Source: CAYSUS01 sp964434165
GTDB lineage: Bacteria; Planctomycetota; Planctomycetia; Pirellulales; Thermoguttaceae
Length of the DNA: 19,622 nucleotides
Direction of reading: 5' to 3'
Assembly: GCA_964434165.1 (NCBI GenBank)
Contig: CAYSUS010000122.1
Location: forward strand, 1-19,622
The first letter of the stretch is position 1, and each line of letters begins with the position of its first letter. This document shows, in pieces, positions 1 through 6,989 of the stretch. Below the pieces are notes generated by a model, which was not told where the DNA came from, ran no database searches, and saw only the letters and a program-made list of their open reading frames with translations. Made by a program: the position numbers and the translations under genes.

Positions 1-66
1 CTGGACAGCCTGCCTGACTTCATCGGTCTGACCTACCAGCCACAAAACCAGAAAACGCCCGCTTGA
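1..66 (+). other. Unassigned edge sequence, possible C-terminal tail of a plus-strand gene
   Basis: From the first base the plus strand is open for 21 codons (beginning LDSLPDFIG and ending QKTPA) and closes with TGA at 64-66. The segment sits exactly where the permease on the other strand loses its family similarity, and its codons are less GC-rich than those of the neighbouring genes. It could be the tail of an inserted gene such as a transposase, but nothing in it is a recognisable motif. It could also be chance. Confidence 0.15.
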
Positions 67-214
67 TCTTGGCCTCCAGGGGGCCGGGCGCCATGAGGCT
101 GACGATCATCGCGGAGACGATCAGGGCCAGGAAGGCGTTCGCCCGCAGGGCGACCATCAGGCCGACCACCGAGACCAGGCCCACGGCGAGCACGACGAAG
201 GGATAGTACTCCAT
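20..214 (-). pseudogene. N-terminal fragment of a GntP-like permease, broken
   Basis: The 64 codons start with MEYYPFVVLAVGL and carry two hydrophobic stretches (about residues 5-22 and 27-42). The run NAFLALIVSAMIVSLMAPGP resembles the N-terminus of planctomycetal GntP/gluconate-type proton symporters, which are normally 400-450 residues with 12 or more membrane segments. After about residue 55 (KRAFSGF) the expected glycine-rich continuation is absent and the frame stops at 20-22. Neither alternative frame restores the similarity. The ATG at 214 has a GGGAG sequence upstream and a candidate promoter at 264-292. I infer an insertion, deletion or rearrangement point near position 50; a contig-edge artefact is equally possible. 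The family assignment rests on only about 55 residues. Confidence 0.5.
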
Positions 215-263
215 AGTGGGACTCCCGCGGCGAAAGTGGCGGCACCGAGAAATCGTCCGCCGC

Positions 264-292
264 AGTGTAAATGGCGACGGGGAGCGATGCAA
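264..292 (-). promoter_or_regulatory. Candidate sigma70-type promoter for the permease fragment
   Basis: On the minus strand TTGCAT (287-292) and TACACT (264-269) are separated by exactly 17 bases. The -35 matches the consensus at three of six positions and the -10 at four of six. Transcription would start near 257, leaving a leader of about 43 bases before the ATG at 214. The position just upstream of a gene and the spacing are the only support. Confidence 0.35.
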
Positions 293-343
293 CCGCCGAA
301 GCAGCGCCGCAGGACCCGATGGGAAGAAGACCCTGGGAGCCGG

Positions 344-913
344 TCACTCGATGGCGGCCGGGTCCTCGTCCCCGGTCAGGTCGAAACGCTCGACGAAGGG
401 CTGGCCGCCGCCCCAGCTCAGTTCGATCCTCAGATCGTCGGTGGGGCCGGTGATCTCGACCGTCTTGTCCGAGGTGCGGTAGTCGATGTACTTCTTGGGC
501 ACCATCCAGCGGCAGGCGGCCGGACCGACCTGCTCGTAGGCCATCACCTCGACCTTATGGGTACCGAGCGTGGAGCCGTCCTCGCCCTCGAAGGTCGTGA
601 GGCGAAATCGCCCCTCGGAGTCGAGCTTGCCCAGGGCGGGCCGGGCGTCGGAGGGCACCAGGCGGACGTGGAAGTAGCCCTTGCCCTGCGGCACAAGCGG
701 CTTGCCGTCGATGAGCACCTGCCCCGCGACCGGCACGCGCTGGGGACGGCCGTCGCCGCACCCGGCAAGCAAAGGCACCGCCACCGCCACCAGGAGCAGA
801 CAGCGAGCGTCGGGCCAACTACGGGGAAAGGGGCCGCTATGGCGAAGCCCCCTTCGAGCCGCCGCGCGACGGGCGGGGCCAATCCTCTCGTGGGATCCGC
901 TTGGTTGCAGCAT
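344..913 (-). CDS. Small lipoprotein with carboxypeptidase-regulatory-like fold
   Basis: 189 residues. A hydrophobic stretch (about 38-50) ends in the lipobox PLLAGC, so Cys52 would be lipidated and the protein anchored in a membrane. The rest begins with VPVAGQVLIDGKPL, the opening strand pattern of the carboxypeptidase regulatory-like or transthyretin-like beta-sandwich common in planctomycetal lipoproteins, and continues with GRFRLTTF and a THKVEVMAYE strand. The start at 913 is chosen because AAAGGGG lies 8 bases upstream; an in-frame ATG at 931 has no comparable site. The region before the hydrophobic core is unusually long (about 37 residues, Arg-rich), so a later start is possible. It follows the DUF1559 gene by 116 bases, a pairing seen repeatedly in planctomycetes, and is probably cotranscribed with it. 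Its ligand or partner is unknown. Confidence 0.75.
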   Translation of the reverse strand: MLQPSGSHERIGPARRAAARRGLRHSGPFPRSWPDARCLLLVAVAVPLLAGCGDGRPQRVPVAGQVLIDGKPLVPQGKGYFHVRLVPSDARPALGKLDSEGRFRLTTFEGEDGSTLGTHKVEVMAYEQVGPAACRWMVPKKYIDYRTSDKTVEITGPTDDLRIELSWGGGQPFVERFDLTGDEDPAAIE

Positions 914-921
914 CGAGCCGG

Positions 922-928
922 CCCCTTT
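922..928 (-). promoter_or_regulatory. Ribosome binding site that sets the lipoprotein start
   Basis: AAAGGGG on the minus strand stands 8 bases before the ATG at 913. It lies inside the longer alternative reading that starts at 931, which argues for the shorter protein. Confidence 0.5.
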
Positions 929-1029
929 CATCGGTGCCCGCGCGGCCAACGACACTGGCCGGTCAACGGAAGGCCGCAGTACGTCGGGCTCCCTATGGTC
1001 GCCCTGGCCAATTCGCTGCGCAGTCGTCA

Positions 1030-1977
1030 TTAGTCCTCGAGCTGGAAGGTCTCGCCCCCTTCGCGCGTCGAGAGGGACTGGTAGGTGGCCAGATCGATGT
1101 TCTCGCTGAGGAAGGTCACGTGACCGTCGCCGAAGGCGAAATTCGCCCCGCCGGGGTGCGAGCTGCCGAAGGCCCCGTTGCACTTGTAGCCGTACAGGTC
1201 GAGGACGATGCCCTCGGTGGGCGGCGTGTTAATGGGGTTCTCCGTGGTCCGCAGGCTGTCGAGGTGGCGCGAGCCGACCATCCAGCGGTTGGACGATTCG
1301 GTGGTGTCGGCCTCGTTGACCTCGCCCACGAAGATGGTCTTGCTCATCCCGTCCGACACGTGCTTCACCTTGTACGAGGTGCGGTAGTTGAACATGCCCG
1401 TGTTGTAGTGCTTGACCTTCTTCTGGTCGATGCCGTAGCTGGGCCCGCGGCTGCCGTGCACCAGGGCGTAGCTGCCCACGGCGGCCTCCCCACGGTGCGT
1501 CTGGGAGTTGTCGCTGGGGCAGACGTACACGGCCGGCCGCTGGCGCAAGCCCTCCTTGACGCGGTCGGTCTTCCAGTCCCCGGCGCTGGAGCCGTCGCAG
1601 CCGTCGCCCACCGGGTACACGGCGCCGTGCGCGAAGGGCGCGAACTGATCGTAGAGCGTTTGCAGCTCGAGATAGGGAAGGATCATCACGAAGCCACTCG
1701 TGCCGGGCTTCTGAAACGCCGCGTTGTTCGTGCATACGTCCGAGCACCACCCGTCGCAGCCCATGCGTCCGGGGGGAAAGGACTTCAGGGCGGTCTCGTA
1801 GTTGGCCAGAGCCAGCCCGATCTGCTTGAGGTTGTTCACGCACTGGGCGCGGCGGGCGGCCTCGCGCGCGGCCTGCACCGCAGGCAGCAGCAAGGCGATG
1901 AGAATACCGATGATGGCAATCACCACCAACAGCTCGACGAGCGTAAAACCGCGAAAGCGCGACTGAGCCCGAGTCAT
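1030..1977 (-). CDS. DUF1559 prepilin-like protein
   Basis: 315 residues. The N-terminus MTRAQSRFRG is followed by FTLVELLVVIAIIGILIAL, a textbook type IV prepilin/pseudopilin leader with cleavage after Gly10 and Glu at position +5, then a helix rich in Ala and Arg (PAVQAAREAARR) and LKQIGLALANYE. The C-terminus has the H-X9-DG signature (His274, Asp284-Gly285) that defines the planctomycete-expanded DUF1559 family. Cysteines cluster around residues 79-87 and again near 125, suggesting disulfides outside the cytoplasm. Family members are exported and processed like pseudopilins; their job is not established. The start at 1977 is preferred over an ATG at 1995 because a GGGGGGAGA ribosome site lies 3 to 4 bases upstream. 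It probably heads a short operon with the lipoprotein downstream. Confidence 0.93.
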   Translation of the reverse strand: MTRAQSRFRGFTLVELLVVIAIIGILIALLLPAVQAAREAARRAQCVNNLKQIGLALANYETALKSFPPGRMGCDGWCSDVCTNNAAFQKPGTSGFVMILPYLELQTLYDQFAPFAHGAVYPVGDGCDGSSAGDWKTDRVKEGLRQRPAVYVCPSDNSQTHRGEAAVGSYALVHGSRGPSYGIDQKKVKHYNTGMFNYRTSYKVKHVSDGMSKTIFVGEVNEADTTESSNRWMVGSRHLDSLRTTENPINTPPTEGIVLDLYGYKCNGAFGSSHPGGANFAFGDGHVTFLSENIDLATYQSLSTREGGETFQLED

Positions 1978-1980
1978 AGC

Positions 1981-1989
1981 TCTCCCCCC
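1981..1989 (-). promoter_or_regulatory. Ribosome binding site of the DUF1559 gene
   Basis: The purine run GGGGGGAGA on the minus strand precedes the ATG at 1977. It would lie inside the coding sequence if the ATG at 1995 were used, so it decides the start. Confidence 0.5.
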
Positions 1990-2241
1990 AAACACCGAAG
2001 AAACGCCCTACACGAATCATAACCCATACTTGCGGCGCAGCCCAGAGAGGGACCAGAATTGTCGAAACCGGGAGGCCGCGCATTGGCATGTCGGGAAGCG
2101 AAGCGGACCCAATGGGGACGGAGGCACGCCCCAAAGGGGCCGGATTCCGCGCCGTCGGCAGCCGAGTTTCACCATCTCGCCCGCGAGATTGCTCGACGGG
2201 AGAGCACGCCGCGCATCCGTCGGATCGCCGGCTAGTCACGC

Positions 2242-2257
2242 GGCGAGCAACCTCGCC
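2242..2257 (-). terminator. Hairpin just after gcvPB, possible terminator
   Basis: A perfect 6-bp stem GGCGAG/CTCGCC with loop GTTG (minus-strand reading) begins two bases after the gcvPB stop codon. No T tract follows, so it is not a classical intrinsic terminator. It could protect the 3' end or act with a second hairpin at 2174-2189. Confidence 0.3.
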
Positions 2258-2259
2258 AG

Positions 2260-3723
2260 CTAAATGGTGGAGTCCGCGGTCCAGCGCAGGACGGGTTGGC
2301 GCGCGGCCTGGACCTCGTCGGGCCGGCTGACCTGCGTCGAGTGCGGGGCCTCGTGCAACAGGTCCGGCGCCTCCTCGGTGATGCGGAACACGGCCTCTAC
2401 AAAGGCGTCGAGCGTCGTGCGGCTCTCGGTCTCGGTAGGCTCGATCATCAACGCCTCCTTGACGATCAGCGGGAAGTAGACCGTGGGGGCGTGGAAGCCG
2501 TAGTCGAGCAGACGCTTGGCCACGTCCATGGCCGAGGCGCCGCAGTCGGCCTTGAGCCTGGAGGCCGAGGCCACGAACTCGTGCATGCACCGCTCGCCGT
2601 GCGGCACCGGCAGGATGTGGCGGATGCGGCTGAGCAGGTAATTGGCGTTGAGGACCGCGTCCTCCGACACGCGGCGCAGTCCCTCCGGTCCGTGCGTGAG
2701 GATGTAACACACCATGCGGACGAGCACGCCCGTGTTGCCGAAGAAGCTCCGCACGCGGCCGATCGAACTCAGGCGATCGTAGTCGAGCCAGTAGCGGTCG
2801 CCTTCCTGTACCACGATCGGGGACGGCAGGTAGGGCGCGAGCTGCTCGGTGACCGCGATCGGGCCGGCTCCCGGTCCGCCGCCGCCGTGCGGGCCGCTGA
2901 ACGTCTTGTGCGGGTTGAAGTGCATCATGTCGGCGCCGAAGTCGCCGGGCCGCGCAACGCCCAGGATGGCGTTCATGTTCGCCCCGTCCAGATAGACCAG
3001 CCCCCCCACGTCGTGCACCATCTCGCAGATGCGGCCGATGCTGCGCTCGAACAGGCCCAGCGTGTTCGGATTGGTGATCATGAACACGGCGGTGCGCTCG
3101 TCGAGCTTCGCGCCCAAGGCGTCCAGATCGACCATCCCCTCGGCCGTGCTCTTGACCTCGACGGACTCGAAGCCCGCCATCACGGCGCTGGCCGGGTTGG
3201 TGCCGTGGGCTCCGTCGGGAATGAGCACGGTGCGGCGGTCCTGCCCCTTTTCGCGGAAGTGGGCCGCCGCGACCAGCAGGGCCGTCAACTCCCCCTGGGC
3301 CCCGGCGGCCGGCTGGAGCGAGACGCCGGAGAGCCCCGCGATCTCGGCCAGGAACTGCTGCCCCTGGTAGAGCACCTCGAGCATCCCCTGGAGCGTGCTC
3401 TCGGGCTGGTAGGGGTGCAGCGCGGCGAAGCCCGGCATGGCGGCGATCCGCTCGTTCCGCTTCGGGTTGTACTTCATGGTACACGATCCGAGCGGATAGA
3501 AATGCGTGTCGACCGACATGTTCTGCTGCGAGAGGTTCATGAAATGGCGCACCACGTCCGGCTCGCTCAGTTCGGGAAGCGGCGGGGTGGTCTGCGCCAA
3601 GGCCTCCGGCGGGAGCAAATCCGCGACGGGGCGGTACGGCACGTCGCACTCGGGCAGCACCTGGGCGCGGCAGCCGGGCTTGGATTGCTCGAACAGGAGT
3701 CGGGTTGCTTGACGGTTTCGCAT
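2260..3723 (-). CDS. gcvPB: Glycine dehydrogenase (decarboxylating) subunit 2, P-protein C-terminal half
   Basis: 487 residues, the normal length for the split P-protein beta chain. With GcvPA it binds glycine on pyridoxal phosphate, releases CO2 and passes the aminomethyl group to the lipoyl arm of GcvH, in the cytoplasm. Seen in the sequence: SVDTHFYPLGSCTMKYNPK (about residues 70-88), DGAHGTNPAS (170-179), DGANMNAILG (246-255) and NPHKTFSGPHGGGGPGAGPI (270-289), where Lys273 is the expected PLP-binding lysine. The ATG shares one base with the gcvPA stop (TAATG), which implies translational coupling and equal output of the two chains. It is the last gene of the gcv operon. The C-terminus runs on into a short Gln/Arg-rich tail (PDEVQAARQPVLRW) after the conserved domain; I see no defect. 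Confidence 0.97.
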   Translation of the reverse strand: MRNRQATRLLFEQSKPGCRAQVLPECDVPYRPVADLLPPEALAQTTPPLPELSEPDVVRHFMNLSQQNMSVDTHFYPLGSCTMKYNPKRNERIAAMPGFAALHPYQPESTLQGMLEVLYQGQQFLAEIAGLSGVSLQPAAGAQGELTALLVAAAHFREKGQDRRTVLIPDGAHGTNPASAVMAGFESVEVKSTAEGMVDLDALGAKLDERTAVFMITNPNTLGLFERSIGRICEMVHDVGGLVYLDGANMNAILGVARPGDFGADMMHFNPHKTFSGPHGGGGPGAGPIAVTEQLAPYLPSPIVVQEGDRYWLDYDRLSSIGRVRSFFGNTGVLVRMVCYILTHGPEGLRRVSEDAVLNANYLLSRIRHILPVPHGERCMHEFVASASRLKADCGASAMDVAKRLLDYGFHAPTVYFPLIVKEALMIEPTETESRTTLDAFVEAVFRITEEAPDLLHEAPHSTQVSRPDEVQAARQPVLRWTADSTI

Positions 3724-5090
3724 TAGATTTCGCGGTCTCCTCCTCGCCCAGCTTCCGCCAGCACGCCGGCCAGCCGCTCGATGTCCTGTTTTGTCCGTTT
3801 CTCGGTCACCGCGACGAGCAGGCAATCGGCCAGCTCAGGATACCAGCGGCCCAGCGGCACGCCCACGAAGACGCCCTCGGCCGAGGCTCGATCGACGATC
3901 TCGCGGGCGGGCTTGCCCTCGGCGCGGACCACGAATTCTTTGAAGGTTGGGCGCGGAAAGACAGGCTGCCACGCCCCAAAGGCCGTCACGCGTTCCAGGG
4001 CGTATCGAGCCTTGTGCAGGCAGAGCTCCGCCACCTCGCGCATGCCGGCCGGGCCCACGCACGCCAGGTAGGCGGCCGCGCGAAGGGCGTACAAGCCCTG
4101 GTTCGTGCAGATGTTGCTGGTGGCCTTGCCGCGGCGGATGTGCTGCTCGCGGGTTTGCAGCGTGAGCACCCAGCATCGCTTGCCGCGGCGGTCGGTCGTC
4201 TGGCCGACCAACCGGCCTGGCATGCGCCGGACGAGCGATTCGCTGCACGCAAGGATACCCAGGTACGGCCCGCCAAAGGCCAGGGGGCTTCCCAGCGACT
4301 GGCCTTCGGCCACGACGATATCGGCCCCATAATCACCCGGCCGCGCCAGCAGACCCAGGCTGATCGGATCGACGACCGCAATGAACAGGGCCCCGGCGGC
4401 GTGGGCGATCTCGGCCAACGCCGCGACCTCCTCGAGGCAACCGAAGAAGTTGGGGTGCTGCACCAGGACGCACGCCGTCTGGTCGTTGACCGCCGACCGC
4501 ACGTCGTCCGGATCGACGCCGCCGTCGCAGGCCCGGAGCGTGACGATCTCGGTAGACAGGTTAACCAGATAGGTGGCCAGAGTCTGGCGATACTCCGGAT
4601 GCACGCTCTCGACCGTCACGACGCGGCCCTCGCGGCGCGTGGCGCCCATGGCCATCAGCACGGCCTCAGTAGCCGCGCTGGCCCCGTCGTAGACGCTGGC
4701 GTTGGACACGTCCATGCCGGTCAACTGCGTGATCAGGGTCTGGTACTCGAAGAACGCCTGGAGGTTGCCCTGGGCCGCCTCGGGCTGATACGGCGTGTAG
4801 GACGTGTAGAACTCGCTCCGCGAGGCGATCACGTCCACGGCCGCGGGGATGAAATGGTCGTAGCTGCCGGCTCCCAGAAAGCAGACCGACTCGCCGGCCG
4901 GCGTGTTGCGCGCAGCCAGGCGCTGCATGTGCGCGGTCAGCTCCATCTCACCCCGGGCGGCCGGAAGGTCCAGCGCGCAGCCGAGGCGGAGGTCGGCGGG
5001 CACCATCTCGAACAGCTCGTCGATCGACGATGCGCCGATCGCCTCGAGCATCTTCCGCCGGTCGTCGTCGGTATTGGGGAGATAGGGCAT
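3723..5090 (-). CDS. gcvPA: Glycine dehydrogenase (decarboxylating) subunit 1, P-protein N-terminal half
   Basis: 455 residues, typical for the alpha chain of the two-subunit P-protein, partner of the GcvPB encoded next to it. Family landmarks in order: MPYLPNTDDDRRKMLEAIG at the N-terminus, GAGSYDHFIPAAVD (about 73-86), FYTSYTPYQPEAAQGNLQAF (94-113), NASVYDGASAATEA (130-143), VQHPNFFG, and GKATSNICTNQ towards the C-terminus. The ATG at 5090 is chosen because MPYLPNT is the family's usual start. A longer reading from 5168 would add 26 residues encoded by a low-complexity intergenic repeat. The ribosome site in front is weak. The gene is separated from gcvH by 95 bases that contain the heptamer repeat, the only sizeable gap in this operon, and its stop overlaps the start of gcvPB. 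Confidence 0.97.
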   Translation of the reverse strand: MPYLPNTDDDRRKMLEAIGASSIDELFEMVPADLRLGCALDLPAARGEMELTAHMQRLAARNTPAGESVCFLGAGSYDHFIPAAVDVIASRSEFYTSYTPYQPEAAQGNLQAFFEYQTLITQLTGMDVSNASVYDGASAATEAVLMAMGATRREGRVVTVESVHPEYRQTLATYLVNLSTEIVTLRACDGGVDPDDVRSAVNDQTACVLVQHPNFFGCLEEVAALAEIAHAAGALFIAVVDPISLGLLARPGDYGADIVVAEGQSLGSPLAFGGPYLGILACSESLVRRMPGRLVGQTTDRRGKRCWVLTLQTREQHIRRGKATSNICTNQGLYALRAAAYLACVGPAGMREVAELCLHKARYALERVTAFGAWQPVFPRPTFKEFVVRAEGKPAREIVDRASAEGVFVGVPLGRWYPELADCLLVAVTEKRTKQDIERLAGVLAEAGRGGDREI

Positions 5091-5101
5091 GGAACTCGAG
5101 A

Positions 5102-5129
5102 GATGATGAAGGAGAAGTGAGGAATGGGC
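5102..5129. repeat. Second arm of an imperfect inverted repeat in the gcvH-gcvPA gap
   Basis: On the minus strand this reads CCATTCCTCACTTCTCCTTC and then ATCATCTC. It matches the reverse complement of the 5160-5194 array at about 15 of the first 20 positions, so the two segments could fold as an imperfect stem with a loop of about 30 bases. It lies immediately upstream of the gcvPA start and is pyrimidine-rich in the gene's sense, leaving gcvPA without a clear ribosome site. Confidence 0.4.
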
Positions 5130-5159
5130 ATCAAAGGAGACCCGTGGTGTACGACTTCC

Positions 5160-5194
5160 ATTCATCATTCGTCATTCGTAATCCATCATTCCCC
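5160..5194. repeat. Degenerate tandem heptamer array
   Basis: Five consecutive 7-base units: ATTCATC, ATTCGTC, ATTCGTA, ATCCATC, ATTCCCC. The array is AT-rich in a very GC-rich neighbourhood. It begins between gcvH and gcvPA and runs through the gcvH stop codon (TGA, 5186-5188) into the last codons of gcvH. I recall similar ATTCGTC-type strings between genes of other planctomycetes, but I cannot verify that here. Confidence 0.65.
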
Positions 5195-5587
5195 TTCCTC
5201 CTCCGCGCACTGCTTCTGATACGCGGCGTAGTCCATAAGCCCTTGCAGTCCCGACTCGTCGGAGATGCGGATCTTGACGAACCAGCCATCGCCGTAAGGG
5301 TCTTCGCCGAGGCGGTCCAGCCGGCTCTCCAGGTCGTCGTTGACGGCCACGATCTCGCCGTCGACCGGGCTGTAGATGTCGGAGACCGCCTTGACCGACT
5401 CGACCTCTGCGAACGGCTCCCCGGCCGAGACCGTCCGGCCCGTCTCGGGCAGATCCACGTGGACCAGGTCGGTGAGGGCCTCGATGGCGAAGGCGGTGAT
5501 CCCCACCACCGCCAGCGTGTCCGGGCCGTCGGTCACCACGCGGACCCACTCGTGCGTCTTGGTGTAGCTGAGATCTTCGGGGTTCAC
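5186..5587 (-). CDS. gcvH: Glycine cleavage system H-protein
   Basis: 133 residues, normal length. It is the lipoyl carrier that shuttles the aminomethyl group from P-protein to T-protein and is then reoxidised by dihydrolipoyl dehydrogenase. Seen: YTKTHEWVRV near the N-terminus (8-17), VDLPETG (44-50) and ESVKAVSDIYSPVDGEI (63-79), in which Lys66 is the lipoylated residue. The C-terminal region DGWFVKIRISD is also typical. The start is GTG at 5587, within a GTGA overlap with the gcvT stop, so translation is probably coupled to gcvT. The acidic end (AEEEGE) is encoded partly by the first unit of the heptamer array. Confidence 0.97.
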   Translation of the reverse strand: MNPEDLSYTKTHEWVRVVTDGPDTLAVVGITAFAIEALTDLVHVDLPETGRTVSAGEPFAEVESVKAVSDIYSPVDGEIVAVNDDLESRLDRLGEDPYGDGWFVKIRISDESGLQGLMDYAAYQKQCAEEEGE

Positions 5588-6756
5588 TTCGGCTTTCCTT
5601 TCGCTTCGCGGCGGTAGAAGGGGAGCTTGACGACGCGGGCCGGCTCACGGCGTCCGCGGATATCGACCTCCAGCTCGGTGCCCGGCTGCGCCAGGCCGGG
5701 ACGCAGGTAGCCCATCGCGATCGGCTTCTTCAGCGTGGGAGAGAAGGTGCCGCTGGTCACGGTGCCGACCTGCTCCGAGCCGACGAGGATCGGCGAGCCC
5801 TCCCGCGCGACGCGCTTTCCTGAGAGCTCCAGCCCCACGCGCATGCGCGTCGGGGGATGAGTCTGGAGCTCCTTCAGCGCGTCGCGGCCCGGGAAGTCGT
5901 AGCCGGTCAGGTAACAAGCGAAGCCCAGTCCGGCCTCGAAGGGATGAGTGGACTCGCTCAGCTCGTGACCGTAGAGCGGCATGCCGGCCTCCAGGCGCAA
6001 GGTGTCGCGGGCGCCGATACCCGTGGGGACGGCGCCCAGCGAGCAGCCCAGCTCGAGGATCGCCTCCCACACGCCCCGGGCCACGGTCGCGCCCACGGCA
6101 AGCTCGAAGCCGTCCTCGCCGGTGTAGCCGGTGCGGCTGATGATGCCGCCCTGGCGCTGTGCCGCGGGATGAAGTATTCGCACTTGGTGCCCCTTGTAGT
6201 AGCGCATCGATTCCAGATCGACGTCCACGAGCGGCTGGAGGACTTCGACCGACCTGGGCCCCTGGATCGCGAACATCGCCCAAAGCCGGGTGACGTCGCT
6301 GAACACGACCTCGGCGCCCGGGGCTTCGGCCCGCTCGTGTGGAAGGTGCTTATACACCCAGGGGACGATCTTGCCGCGGTTCGAGGCGTTGACCACGACG
6401 ACGTAGAACGGCTGGCCGTGCTCGTTGTGGTAGTAGCCCACCAGCACGTCGTCGAGGATGCCACCCTCTTCGTTCGTGATCAGGGAATAGCGGATCTGTC
6501 CCAGTCTAAGATCGCCCACGCGCCGCGTGAGCAGCTCGGCCAGGAACACCGCCGCGCCCGGCCCCTCGAAGCGCAGCCGACCCATGTGGGAAATGTCGGT
6601 CACCCCGCAGGCCCGGCGCGTGGCCTTGTGCTCCTCGAGGATCGACGAGTAGTGGACCGGCATGGACCAGCCGGCAAAGGCGACCATCCGCCCCTTTCGC
6701 GCAACGTGCCAGTCGTGGAGCGGCGTCTTCAGCAGCGGGCGATCCGTCGATTCCAT
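5584..6756 (-). CDS. gcvT: Aminomethyltransferase, glycine cleavage T-protein
   Basis: 390 residues, slightly longer than the usual 360-375. It transfers the methylene group from the H-protein lipoyl arm to tetrahydrofolate and releases ammonia. Seen: TPLHDWHVARKGRMVAFAGW (11-30), CGVTDISHMGR (50-60), EEGGILDDVLVGYY (96-109) with Asp102 at the catalytic aspartate position, VVNASNRGK, GYTGEDGFEL, and GLGFACYLTGYDFPGRDAL near the C-terminus. The ATG at 6756 has AGGA about 10 bases upstream; an in-frame ATG at 6780 has no such site. It is the first gene of the gcv operon, followed by gcvH in a 4-base overlap. The lpd gene for the shared L-protein is not in the window. Confidence 0.97.
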   Translation of the reverse strand: MESTDRPLLKTPLHDWHVARKGRMVAFAGWSMPVHYSSILEEHKATRRACGVTDISHMGRLRFEGPGAAVFLAELLTRRVGDLRLGQIRYSLITNEEGGILDDVLVGYYHNEHGQPFYVVVVNASNRGKIVPWVYKHLPHERAEAPGAEVVFSDVTRLWAMFAIQGPRSVEVLQPLVDVDLESMRYYKGHQVRILHPAAQRQGGIISRTGYTGEDGFELAVGATVARGVWEAILELGCSLGAVPTGIGARDTLRLEAGMPLYGHELSESTHPFEAGLGFACYLTGYDFPGRDALKELQTHPPTRMRVGLELSGKRVAREGSPILVGSEQVGTVTSGTFSPTLKKPIAMGYLRPGLAQPGTELEVDIRGRREPARVVKLPFYRREAKGKPK

Positions 6757-6989
6757 GCGCGGGGGGTCCTCTGGCGGCATTCGCAGCAGCGGCCGAAAGC
6801 GCCTCCTGCTCCCGACGCGGCGAGCGGAATACCTCATTCTACCGGCTGCGGGCGTCAGTGAAAGGGCGGCTGTTCGCCGCTTCTCCCGCCCCCAGGACCG
6901 TGGTATCCTGGGAGAATCGCCGCCCTCGCCCGCAGGTCTGAGGCAGATCTCGGGGGCGGTCCGTCGCACCCCGCGAGGAGCCCACCACC
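6757..6989. promoter_or_regulatory. Divergent promoter region between gcvT and the DUF1080 gene
   Basis: 233 bases that must carry the start signals for both directions. For gcvT the minus strand has TAGAAT (6836-6841), a five-of-six match to a -10 box, but the -35 position is only CTTTCA. For the plus strand TATCCT (6904-6909) is a weak -10 candidate. The gcvT leader of about 75 bases is too short and lacks the conserved blocks of a tandem glycine riboswitch, so I do not call one. Confidence 0.35.

Larger units (their letters stand above)
1978..2259. other. Intergenic region between gcvPB and the DUF1559 gene
   Basis: 282 bases without a gene. On the minus strand a good -10 hexamer, TATGAT (2016-2021), lies about 40 bases before the DUF1559 start, but the -35 position (TGGGCT) is poor. 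Three compact perfect hairpins occur: 2242-2257, listed separately; 2174-2189, a 6-bp stem ATCTCG/CGAGAT with a four-base loop; and 2128-2140, a 5-bp stem GCCCC/GGGGC with loop AAA. None is followed by a T run. The region probably ends the gcv transcript and starts the DUF1559 transcript. Confidence 0.3.

Noticed and set aside
1229..3649. An open minus-strand frame of about 800 codons spanning gcvPB and the DUF1559 gene
   Set aside because: It overlaps two firm genes out of frame, and its protein is Arg/Pro/Gly-rich and repetitive in the way of an alternate frame in GC-rich DNA.
2296..3726. An open plus-strand frame of 476 codons opposite gcvPB
   Set aside because: Antisense shadow. The real gene has unmistakable P-protein motifs on the minus strand.
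3723..5168. Longer GcvPA starting at 5168
   Set aside because: The extra 26 residues are encoded by the repeat-bearing spacer; homologues start at MPYLPNT-like sequence.
6757..6840. Glycine riboswitch in the gcvT leader
   Set aside because: Often present before gcv operons, but this leader is too short and I see no conserved aptamer blocks or paired aptamers.
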